From: an uncultured Erysipelotrichaceae bacterium
GTDB lineage: Bacteria > Bacillota_I > Bacilli_A > Erysipelotrichales > Erysipelotrichaceae
Assembly: GCA_934692455.1 (NCBI GenBank)
Contig: CAKUTY010000081.1
Coordinates: 1 to 6,299 of the forward strand
Reading direction: 5' to 3'
DNA length: 6,299 nt
Shown here: positions 1-6,163 of the stretch, piece after piece
How positions within the stretch are numbered: the first letter of the stretch is position 1
Layout of the letters: each line of letters starts with the position of its first letter
The notes under the pieces: generated by a model
What the model saw: only the letters and a program-made list of their open reading frames with translations
The model's database searches: none
Told to the model about the DNA's origin: nothing
Made by a program: the position numbers and the translations under genes

Positions 1-296
1 CAGTCTAACAACCTTGTAGGAAGACCAAAGTGCTGACCAGTTGCCAACATTTGCCAGAAAGAATTAATATCCTTTAGTTCATCAAAGCCATACTTCTTAA
101 AAGACCTAATAATATTCTTTTCTAAGTTAAGATTATGACCACATTCACGATTAAGAGTTGTAATCAAAGGATAATTATCATCAGAAACCCCTCTATAAAC
201 ATAATCATTACGATAACGATGTATCTTACTATCGTAACAATCCTTAAATACTAAATTTTGAAGTTCTTCAAAACTATGAATAACAACCTCTCTCAT
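1..296 (-). CDS. FRG-domain protein, N-terminal 98 residues (partial, runs off left edge)
   Basis: My own translation of the minus strand from the ATG at 296 is open to the window edge, giving 98 full codons. Two stretches identify the FRG domain: YVYRGVSD near residues 37-44, the 'YRG' element, and GQHFGLPTRLLDW at the end, the family's hallmark Q-H-x-G-L-P-T-R-L-L-D-W block. The start is well supported, because a GAGGAG ribosome site sits 7 nt upstream inside the end of whiA and the ATG directly follows the whiA TAG stop. FRG domains occur in scattered bacterial and phage-related proteins. To my knowledge their biochemical activity is not firmly established, so I assign no reaction. No terminator separates it from whiA, so it should be transcribed as the last visible gene of the operon. 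Its C-terminal part, and any fused domain, is outside the window. Family call strong; function unknown. Confidence 0.88.
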   Translation of the reverse strand, partial: MREVVIHSFEELQNLVFKDCYDSKIHRYRNDYVYRGVSDDNYPLITTLNRECGHNLNLEKNIIRSFKKYGFDELKDINSFWQMLATGQHFGLPTRLLD

Positions 297-1223
297 CTAC
301 AAACTCCTCGCTATACTCTCAATTTTATTTAAACGATGTTTAAGACCTGACTTAGAGATAGACTCTCCATATCTTTCCAGATACTCATCACATAATTCAT
401 TCAATGAATAATCCTTACAATCAAGCCTCAAATCAATGACATTCTTTAGCTTCTCATCCAATTCTTTATACTTATCAGCTTCTTTAATTGCCAACATATA
501 ATCTATTTGTTCATTGGCAGCTTTCAAAGACTTCATCTCATTAGCGATTTCACAATTATCGATTCTAATAAGTGAATGCTTAAAATCCCTTTCGATTCTA
601 GCATCCTCAAACTCCAATAAACAGGTAGTAGCACCAATAAGTCTTAGGAAATCCGAAATCACTTCCGCCTTCTTTAAATAAACAATTTGTTTATTCCTTC
701 TTGTAGAAATCTTAGCCTCGATATTAAATCTTAATAATAACTTAACCACAAAGTTAGCATGATCCTCATCATTTAAAGCCAACTCCAAATGATAATTCTT
801 ATTCATTGGTGAGTTACAAGTACCATAGGCCAAGAAACAACCAGCCAAATAATTCTTAGCACAACAGTTCTTCGCAACTGTCAAATAAGAAGGATGTGAC
901 AATAAACCATTCTTATACAAGCCAACGTCTTCAAGTATCTCAATGCCACTTCCAAGTGTCTTAACGATATAAATATTATTCTTCTTCAAATTATTCTTCT
1001 TAATAACACTTAATTCGGTATCCACCTTATACAATTTCTTTAAAAGATAAACAATACGCTTTTCACAGGTTGGATTCTCACTTCTAATAAGTAACTGCAT
1101 CCCCTTGTTAGAAATAGTTAAAGACGAGGTCAACTGTAAAAGGGCACAAAGCTGTGCCTTCTTGCAACAATCATCAACTTCAATAGAAGCTATCTCTTGT
1201 TTAATAGAACCTGTAAAAGACAT
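297..1223 (-). CDS. whiA: WhiA, DNA-binding protein / sporulation-division regulator homologue
   Basis: This 308-residue protein has the three parts of WhiA. The N-terminal segment begins SFTGSIKQEIA, typical of the family. The central LAGLIDADG-homing-endonuclease-like domain includes YLAGCFLAYGTCNSP at 125-139 and HLEL at 145-148. The C-terminal helix-turn-helix domain covers about 220-305, with the family pattern R-x-x-N-C-E-x-A-N from 220 and SKSGLKHRLNKIE at 290-302. Length is normal for the family (about 300-330). In Streptomyces WhiA activates sporulation genes; in Bacillus it binds DNA and affects division and chromosome segregation. The endonuclease-like domain is regarded as non-catalytic. 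The ATG overlaps the yvcK TAA by one base (TAATG) and has GGAG 8 nt upstream at 1232-1235. This is the Bacillus yvcL position, directly after yvcK. The 'GTCN' after FLAY is a divergent form of the usual 'GGSVN'. Confidence 0.95.
   Translation of the reverse strand: MSFTGSIKQEIASIEVDDCCKKAQLCALLQLTSSLTISNKGMQLLIRSENPTCEKRIVYLLKKLYKVDTELSVIKKNNLKKNNIYIVKTLGSGIEILEDVGLYKNGLLSHPSYLTVAKNCCAKNYLAGCFLAYGTCNSPMNKNYHLELALNDEDHANFVVKLLLRFNIEAKISTRRNKQIVYLKKAEVISDFLRLIGATTCLLEFEDARIERDFKHSLIRIDNCEIANEMKSLKAANEQIDYMLAIKEADKYKELDEKLKNVIDLRLDCKDYSLNELCDEYLERYGESISKSGLKHRLNKIESIARSL
304..309 (-). promoter_or_regulatory. Ribosome binding site of the FRG gene, inside whiA
   Basis: The minus strand reads GAGGAG here, 7 nt before the ATG at 296. 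It lies within the last codons of whiA. It is the best-matched and best-spaced Shine-Dalgarno site in the window and decides the FRG start. Confidence 0.75.
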
Positions 1224-2158
1224 TAAAGCTTCTCCAGTAATGACTTAACAACTTTTCTAATTTTAATTGGACTATGTCTTACATTATTCTTAGAAAAATC
1301 TAACAAACTTCTAGAAATAACCTCTACGCCATTATTTCCTTCATCTTTGACTTCAATTGCCTCTTCAACAATATATCTAGCTAAAATATCCTCAGGAATC
1401 TTATCCTTATGAGTAACAACTAAATCAAGTGGCACATTATGTCTTCTAAGGGCATCCACATGTTCCTTAAGATTATAATTATAAGTCTCGCCTCTTTGAG
1501 TCATCGCATTGGCAAAATAGATCTTCTTAGCCTTAGACTCATTTAAGGCATCGTTAATATCCTTGATAATCACATTAGGCATTATAGAAGTATATAAACT
1601 GCCAATACCATAAATAATCAAATCAGCCTTAAGTATCGCATTAATAGCTTCCTTATTACCAGGCACATCATGATCATAAAATACCTTATCAATATGCATT
1701 AACTTAGAAGGAATATTAGCCTCACCCTTTTCAATAGAACCATCCTTATATTTCGCATATAAAGAAATAGTATCCAAACTAGAAGGAATGACTCTACCCT
1801 TAGCCTTCATCATCCTACCCATTTCCTTAATCGCAATAGGCAAGGAACCATTATTTATTTCAATTAGTGCAGCCAATACTAAGTTACCCAAAGAGTGACC
1901 AGAAACATCACTTTCATCTTCACCCTTAAAACGATACGCAAAAAGTTCATTAAATTCTTTGGAATCAGATAAAGAAACTAGGACATTTCGAATATCACCA
2001 ACAGCAGGAATATTATAAAGTTCTCTAAGTCTTCCCGTAGAACCACCATCATCCGCAACTGTTACAATTGCGCATAATTCAACGTCTTTTAAATTCTTAA
2101 GAGCCTTCATAATAGTTGCCTGGCCATGTCCTCCTCCAATCACAACTACTCTTTTCAT
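1223..2158 (-). CDS. yvcK: YvcK/GlmR-type gluconeogenesis and cell-wall precursor regulator (CofD-like fold)
   Basis: The 311-residue product is collinear with the YvcK/GlmR family. GGGHG at 8-12 is the N-terminal nucleotide-sugar loop, VADDGGSTGRLR at 34-45 and PAVGDIRNVL at 51-60 form the conserved pocket, and GHSLGNL is at 87-93. GSLYTSIMPN at 186-195 and MTQRGET at 219-225 are the C-terminal conserved blocks. In Bacillus, GlmR binds UDP-GlcNAc, stimulates GlmS and is needed for growth on gluconeogenic carbon sources and for normal cell shape. The same cytoplasmic role is inferred here. The start codon overlaps the rapZ stop as ATGA, which suggests coupled translation, and an AGGGAG site lies at 2170-2175 with a long 11-nt spacing. 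Compared with my memory of the family, GPGSLYTS reads GIGSLYTS and MTQPGET reads MTQRGET. Everything else looks intact. Confidence 0.95.
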   Translation of the reverse strand: MKRVVVIGGGHGQATIMKALKNLKDVELCAIVTVADDGGSTGRLRELYNIPAVGDIRNVLVSLSDSKEFNELFAYRFKGEDESDVSGHSLGNLVLAALIEINNGSLPIAIKEMGRMMKAKGRVIPSSLDTISLYAKYKDGSIEKGEANIPSKLMHIDKVFYDHDVPGNKEAINAILKADLIIYGIGSLYTSIMPNVIIKDINDALNESKAKKIYFANAMTQRGETYNYNLKEHVDALRRHNVPLDLVVTHKDKIPEDILARYIVEEAIEVKDEGNNGVEVISRSLLDFSKNNVRHSPIKIRKVVKSLLEKL

Positions 2159-3003
2159 TTCTTATCTAGCTCCCTATGTTTAATATGAGAAACATATTTA
2201 TTCTTATAATAATCATACAAATAGTTCGCAATAGTAACACTACGATGTTGACCACCAGTACAACCAACACAAATTGTCAAATGACGCTTATCTCCATTGT
2301 TGTCATATGCCTTCAACATGAAATCAACATAATCAATTAACTTTACAATATATTCTTGTGTCATCTTAGAATTAAGCACAAAATCCCTAACCTCTTCGTC
2401 TTGCCCAGTCTTCTCTTTTAATTCCTCAACATAGAAAGGGTTGTCTAAGAAACGCACATCAAAAATCACATCACAGTCCTTAGGAATACCATTCTTAAAG
2501 CCAAATGACACAAAACTCAATGACAAGTTCTTATCTTCAATATCATTCAAAGCCCTATTTATTTGATCCTGAAAAGCTCTAACAGGAAGGTTAGTAGTAT
2601 TAATCAAGAAACCTCTATCCTTATATTTGTATAGAATGTTCTTCTCAATATCCAAAGCTTCAGATAAAGTATCCGCTACATTGTTAATTAAAAGTGGATG
2701 AATTCTTCTTGTGAACTTATAACGATTAATGATAGTCTCCTTATCCGCATCAATAAGAATTAAAGTCACTTTAAAATTAGTATTAGTTAATAAAGTAACC
2801 GCCTTATCCAAGTCAAAAGGAGATATTGTCAACACAACATTTTGATACTTAAAAGAATCATCATTATCGATTAAATTAATTAATTCCTTTAATAGCTCTG
2901 GAGGGTATTGGTCTATACAACGATAGCCCTTGTCTTCCAAATAATTAGAAGCAGTGGTTTTACCAGCTCCGCTAACTCCACTAATAATAACAAGCTTTTT
3001 CAT
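2155..3003 (-). CDS. rapZ: RapZ/YvcJ-family nucleotide-binding protein
   Basis: A 282-residue protein with a Walker A loop, GVSGAGKT at 9-16, starting an N-terminal P-loop kinase-like domain. TRRIHPL at 98-104 follows. The characteristic C-terminal RapZ domain includes SFGFKNGIP at 166-174, DVRFLDNPFY at 182-191 and CVGCTGGQHRSV at 245-256. Length matches the family (about 285-295). Bacillus YvcJ hydrolyses nucleotides and influences competence, whereas Enterobacteria use RapZ as an RNA-binding adaptor for GlmZ decay. For this organism only nucleotide binding can be inferred. The usual DNLP motif after the first strand pair reads DQYP at 31-34. The ATG has AAGG only 4 nt away (3008-3011). The gene overlaps yvcK by 4 nt and follows uvrB after 40 nt, the only real gap in the operon. 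Confidence 0.95.
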   Translation of the reverse strand: MKKLVIISGVSGAGKTTASNYLEDKGYRCIDQYPPELLKELINLIDNDDSFKYQNVVLTISPFDLDKAVTLLTNTNFKVTLILIDADKETIINRYKFTRRIHPLLINNVADTLSEALDIEKNILYKYKDRGFLINTTNLPVRAFQDQINRALNDIEDKNLSLSFVSFGFKNGIPKDCDVIFDVRFLDNPFYVEELKEKTGQDEEVRDFVLNSKMTQEYIVKLIDYVDFMLKAYDNNGDKRHLTICVGCTGGQHRSVTIANYLYDYYKNKYVSHIKHRELDKK

Positions 3004-3007
3004 AATA

Positions 3008-3011
3008 CCTT
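3008..3011 (-). promoter_or_regulatory. Probable ribosome binding site of rapZ
   Basis: The minus strand reads TTAAGGTATT directly before the rapZ ATG, so AAGG sits 4 nt from the start codon. That is a little closer than usual. No better site or alternative start is visible in the 40-nt uvrB-rapZ gap. Confidence 0.5.
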
Positions 3012-3043
3012 AATTGTATCACACGCTTATTTGTGTACCACCA

Positions 3044-5020
3044 CTAATTGCCAGCCTGTATCTCTAAAATAATATCTCTAAGTTCTGCCGCTCTTTCAAA
3101 GTTTAGAGCCTTAGCAGCTTCATTCATTTCCTTAGTCAAATCCTTAACCAACTTATCCTTATCCTTGGCACTATGATTCTTCTTTTTCATATACTTAGAA
3201 ATATTCTCTTTATTCTCTTTACCATGAATAACTTCAGCCACTTCCTTAATAATAGTCTTAGGAATAATTCCATGTTCTGCATTATATGCTTCTTGAATGC
3301 TTCTTCTTCTATTAGTCTCAGTTATCGCTTTATTCATTGAATCAGTCATCTTATCTGCATACATGATTACCCTACCATGGGCATTACGAGCAGCTCTACC
3401 AATAGTTTGTATAAGTGACTTCTCACTTCTTAAGAAACCTTCTTTATCTGCATCTAAAATAGCCACCAAAGAAACCTCAGGTAAGTCTAAACCTTCTCTT
3501 AACAAGTTGATGCCAACTAAAACATCGTATTCACCTTTTCTTAAATCATGAATAATTTGACTTCTTTCTAGTGTCTTTGTCTCATGATGCAAGTAAGCTA
3601 CCTTTAGATTTTGTTGTTTCAAGAAACTAGTTAAATCCTCAGCCATTTTAACTGTTAAAGTGGTTATTAAAGTACGTTCATTATTGTCAATGTTCTTTCT
3701 AATTTCTTCCAATAAGTTGTCAATTTGTCCCATTGTCTCTCTTACTTCAACACTAGGATCAAGTAAACCAGTAGGACGAATAATTTGTTCAACCACTTCA
3801 CCAGCCTTTTCTAATTCATAGTCGCCAGGAGTAGCACTGATATAGATTCTTTGCGCATCTATCTCTTCAAACTCCTCAAACTTTAGTGGTCTATTTTCTA
3901 AGGCACTAGGTAGTCTAAAACCATACTCTACAAGAGTCTCTTTTCTTGCCCTATCACCATTAAACATGCCCTTAATTTGAGGTAAAGAAACATGTGATTC
4001 ATCGACCACAATTAAAAAATCCTTTGGAAAATAATCAAACAAGTTATATGGTCTTTGTCCAAAAGTTCTATGATCTATATGCATCGCATAATTCTCGATA
4101 CCAGGACATACACCAGTTTCCCTTAGAGCCTCTAAATCATAACGACATCTTTGTTCCAAACGTTCATATTCTAATGGTTTATTATTATCTTTATAATACT
4201 TAAGTCTTTCCTCAAGTTCTTTTTCTATTCCCTCACAAGCGATATTGATGTCTTTCATATCTCTTGCATAACCGGTTGCTGGTGGGAAGACATATAAGAC
4301 ATAAGCATTGATGATGTTTTTAGTTAAAGGATCAATCTCACAGATTCTTTCTATCTCATCATCAAACATTTCAATACGCACAATTATCTTGTCATTATGA
4401 CCTGGTACCAACTCAATAACATCACCCTTAACCGAAAAAGTACCACGTAAATGATCTATATCATTTCTAATATATTGTCTTGCGATAAATCTTTTAATTA
4501 GCTCTTGTCTATCGATTGTTTCCCCTACCTTCAAAGTAAAAAACATATCCTCATAATTAGTAGGATCACTACTTGCATAGATACAGGCAACAGAAGCCAC
4601 CACAATCACATCACTTCTCTCTAATAATGAATTATAGGTAGACATTCTAAGCATATCTATTTCATCATTAGTTACCGCATTCTTCTCAATATAAGTATCA
4701 GTCTTTGGCATATAAGCCTCTGGTTGATAATAGTCAAAGTTTGAGACAAAGTATTCAACGGCATTGTTTGGAAACAAAGCCTTAAATTCTGAATATAATT
4801 GTCCAGCCAAGGTCTTATTATGAGCGAATACTAAAGTAGGTTTGTTTACTTCTTGTATCACATTGGCCACAGTAAAAGTCTTACCGGTACCTGTAGCTCC
4901 TAGTAATACTTGTTCATGTTTGCCTTCTTCAATGCCCTTAACCAACTTATCAATAGCCTTGGGCTGATCACCAGTTGGTTTGTATTCACTTACTAATTCA
5001 AATCTTCCTTCTTTATACAT
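3044..5020 (-). CDS. uvrB: UvrB, excinuclease ABC subunit B
   Basis: UvrB receives damaged DNA from UvrA, verifies the lesion with its beta-hairpin and recruits UvrC for incision in nucleotide excision repair. All landmarks are present in 658 residues. These are the N-terminal YKPTGDQPKAI (13-23), Walker A GATGTGKT (41-48), beta-hairpin YFVSNFDYYQPEAYMP (90-105), DESH (340-343), SATPGDYE (395-402), motif V NLLREGLDLPEV (505-516), motif VI QTIGRAARN (538-546), and a C-terminal UVR helix pair (about 623-656) that contacts UvrC. Length is normal. In the hairpin the usual tyrosine pair is NF at 94-95, while Y97 and Y98 are kept. The ATG lies 28 nt inside the preceding gene, and the upstream sequence has only a weak GAGA-like site, so translation probably depends on that gene. 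uvrA, a common neighbour, does not follow. Confidence 0.97.
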   Translation of the reverse strand: MYKEGRFELVSEYKPTGDQPKAIDKLVKGIEEGKHEQVLLGATGTGKTFTVANVIQEVNKPTLVFAHNKTLAGQLYSEFKALFPNNAVEYFVSNFDYYQPEAYMPKTDTYIEKNAVTNDEIDMLRMSTYNSLLERSDVIVVASVACIYASSDPTNYEDMFFTLKVGETIDRQELIKRFIARQYIRNDIDHLRGTFSVKGDVIELVPGHNDKIIVRIEMFDDEIERICEIDPLTKNIINAYVLYVFPPATGYARDMKDINIACEGIEKELEERLKYYKDNNKPLEYERLEQRCRYDLEALRETGVCPGIENYAMHIDHRTFGQRPYNLFDYFPKDFLIVVDESHVSLPQIKGMFNGDRARKETLVEYGFRLPSALENRPLKFEEFEEIDAQRIYISATPGDYELEKAGEVVEQIIRPTGLLDPSVEVRETMGQIDNLLEEIRKNIDNNERTLITTLTVKMAEDLTSFLKQQNLKVAYLHHETKTLERSQIIHDLRKGEYDVLVGINLLREGLDLPEVSLVAILDADKEGFLRSEKSLIQTIGRAARNAHGRVIMYADKMTDSMNKAITETNRRRSIQEAYNAEHGIIPKTIIKEVAEVIHGKENKENISKYMKKKNHSAKDKDKLVKDLTKEMNEAAKALNFERAAELRDIILEIQAGN

Positions 5021-5664
5021 ACGTCTCTATTAAAAGCTTCCTCGATATATTCACAAATATCTTTCGCAACATATAATCCTTCACTTTCTTCTAAAGTGAT
5101 TGGAAGTGCCAACATTAATTCTTTATATAAAAGTGACTTTGCCATCTTTAACTTACTTGGATCTTTTAGATAATATTCTTCTAAATACTTATTACCAGCT
5201 AAGAAACCATCACTTTCTTCGATTGGTAATTGATACTTAGGAATAAACTCATACTCCATTCCCTCATCATTGTAGTAGATAGTATCATTTAGTTCTTGTC
5301 TTATTAGAGAATCTAATAATAAAGCCTTCGCATTCTTGAAACCTTCATGACTTAAATAATCATTACAAATTTCTACATATTCTCTTAGATTTTTCTTATC
5401 CAAAATAGATACGGCCATTAGTTGTTGTTCTTTTGAACCACCAAGATATTCAATGATTTCTTCATCACTTAAACTATGTGTCTTAACATCTACAACTAAA
5501 CTATCTTTAATCTCATTAAGCTTTTCTTCGAAGTCTCTTGGAATATATGCTTGACTTAATTCATCATCAACAATTCTTCTAACTTCATCTTGTTTATTAT
5601 CTTTTAATAATTCTTCTATTTTTTTTAATATTTCATCATAATAATTCATGACTATATGATACAT
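4993..5664 (-). CDS. DUF3196-like alpha-helical protein, function unknown
   Basis: The protein is up to 223 residues, acidic and apparently all-helical. The N-terminal pattern YYDEILKKIEELLKDNK followed by a D-E-L-x-x-x-Y-I-P-x-D-F-E element (about 33-43) fits what I remember of DUF3196, a family of Mollicutes and related Bacillota with a TPR-like helical fold. That assignment is from memory, not a search. There is no signal peptide, membrane segment or catalytic motif. ATG at 5664 gives the longest form, but MNYYDEI from the ATG at 5649 matches the expected family start better. Neither start has a Shine-Dalgarno site, so translation may use a very short leader. It is the first gene of the minus-strand operon and overlaps uvrB by 28 nt, which suggests coupled expression with repair genes but does not show a repair role. 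Confidence 0.8.
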   Translation of the reverse strand: MYHIVMNYYDEILKKIEELLKDNKQDEVRRIVDDELSQAYIPRDFEEKLNEIKDSLVVDVKTHSLSDEEIIEYLGGSKEQQLMAVSILDKKNLREYVEICNDYLSHEGFKNAKALLLDSLIRQELNDTIYYNDEGMEYEFIPKYQLPIEESDGFLAGNKYLEEYYLKDPSKLKMAKSLLYKELMLALPITLEESEGLYVAKDICEYIEEAFNRDVCIKKEDLN

Positions 5665-5676
5665 CTATTTTATAAT
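5648..5676 (+). promoter_or_regulatory. Sigma-A-type promoter of the tRNA-Ser gene
   Basis: A perfect -10 hexamer TATAAT lies at 5671-5676, with ATGACT at 5648-5653 as a -35 (4 of 6 matches to TTGACA) and an exact 17-nt spacer. The predicted start is near 5683, leaving a leader of about 4 nt before the tRNA. The -35 overlaps the ATG at 5647-5649 of the divergent DUF3196-like gene. Confidence 0.75.
5669..5674 (-). promoter_or_regulatory. Tentative -10 element for the minus-strand operon
   Basis: The opposite strand of the same AT box reads TATAAA, just upstream of the DUF3196-like gene. No acceptable -35 is visible at 16-18 nt, where the sequence falls inside the tRNA gene. Transcription from here would start at or very near the first ATG, consistent with the missing ribosome sites. 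This is the only candidate I found in the 22-bp gap, and it is weak. Confidence 0.25.
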
Positions 5677-5686
5677 TAATTGATAC

Positions 5687-5777
5687 GGAGGCGTACCCAA
5701 GTGGCTGAAGGGACCGCACTCGAAATGCGGCAGGTCATTAACGTGGCGCATGGGTTCAACTCCCATCGCCTCCGCCA
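5687..5777 (+). tRNA. tRNA-Ser, anticodon CGA, encoded CCA
   Basis: The 91-nt sequence folds as a class II tRNA. The acceptor stem pairs GGAGGCG (5687-5693) with CGCCTCC (5767-5773), followed by discriminator G and encoded CCA at 5775-5777. The D stem is CCC/GGG. The anticodon stem CCGCA/TGCGG encloses loop CTCGAAA, with anticodon CGA at 5721-5723, reading the UCG serine codon. A long variable arm (about 5731-5749), the mark of tRNA-Ser, precedes the T stem ATGGG/CCCAT (5750-5754 with 5762-5766) and loop TTCAACT. All stems pair and no intron or truncation is seen. It has its own promoter and no terminator before the next gene, 9 nt downstream. Confidence 0.97.
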
Positions 5778-5786
5778 TTTAACTTT

Positions 5787-6143
5787 ATGAACTTTATAAA
5801 TTCCTATAAAAGACTAGAACAATTATGTAATGACATGTTTAACGATAAACATGGTATTTCTATTTATATTGATAAGTTATCTAAGATTGATGATAAAAAC
5901 ATCGATCTTAAAAAACTTAAACATTGTCGCTATCTTAGAAACAAGATAGTTCACGAGCCTAATTGTACAGAAGAGAATATGTGTAAACCTGAAGATATTA
6001 AATTTCTTAATGATTTCTATAAAAAAATTAAGAATCATGCAGATCCTCTATCTAAGCACAACGAGAATAAACCTTATAAGTTATTAATAATATTATTGAT
6101 TATCATATTAATACTTTTATATTTTTGTATACGAGGTATTTAA
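5787..6143 (+). CDS. Small HEPN-like protein with a C-terminal membrane helix (resembles DUF6548)
   Basis: The 118-residue product has two parts. Residues 1-90 form a helical domain with LKKLKHCRYLRNKIVHEP at 41-58. RNKIVH is an R-x4-H motif of HEPN type; in HepT toxins it is followed by x-Y, here by E-P. The layout (SYKRLEQLCND start, YID segment, RN..VHEP, CTEENMC, final DPL) resembles a family I recall as DUF6548, without a search. Residues about 98-115 are a continuous hydrophobic helix, so the protein is probably anchored by its tail with the HEPN-like domain in the cytoplasm. The first ATG is chosen because it keeps the conserved SYKRLEQLC stretch, although no Shine-Dalgarno precedes it. 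It should be co-transcribed with the tRNA. RNase activity is possible from the motif but unproven, since many HEPN-like proteins are non-catalytic. Confidence 0.8.
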   Translation: MNFINSYKRLEQLCNDMFNDKHGISIYIDKLSKIDDKNIDLKKLKHCRYLRNKIVHEPNCTEENMCKPEDIKFLNDFYKKIKNHADPLSKHNENKPYKLLIILLIIILILLYFCIRGI

Positions 6144-6145
6144 AA

Positions 6146-6163
6146 ACGAGAAATTAATCTCGT
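6146..6163 (-). terminator. Hairpin shared by the convergent gene ends, strongest for the minus strand
   Basis: ACGAGA (6146-6151) pairs perfectly with TCTCGT (6158-6163) around a 6-nt AT-only loop. Read on the minus strand it is followed by a run of T (6145-6142), as in an intrinsic terminator for the XRE-type gene. On the plus strand it is followed by CATTTTAATT, a weaker tail that could still end the HEPN-like transcript. The stem is short and AT-rich in the loop, so efficiency is uncertain. Confidence 0.6.

Noticed and set aside
2146..2158. Mycoplasma-type code with UGA as Trp
   Set aside because: Reading through the rapZ TGA would add only three codons, so that stop alone is not decisive. 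However, all long frames lack internal TGA and the FRG gene uses TGG for Trp, which fits the standard code.
3013..3021. Extended -10-like element (TGATACAAT on the minus strand) before rapZ
   Set aside because: No -35 at any suitable spacing, and a start from it would fall only a few bases before the ATG and cut off the AAGG ribosome site.
3022..3037. Small inverted repeat (ACAC...GTGT) in the uvrB-rapZ gap
   Set aside because: Only 4-5 pairs and no T run on the minus strand, so it is not a credible terminator or attenuator.
3297..3551. 84-codon open frame on the plus strand
   Set aside because: It lies wholly antisense to the helicase core of uvrB, has no ribosome site, and its translation shows no recognisable domain. 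It is a shadow of uvrB.
3994..4203. 69-codon open frame on the plus strand
   Set aside because: Antisense to uvrB, with no family resemblance and no initiation signals.
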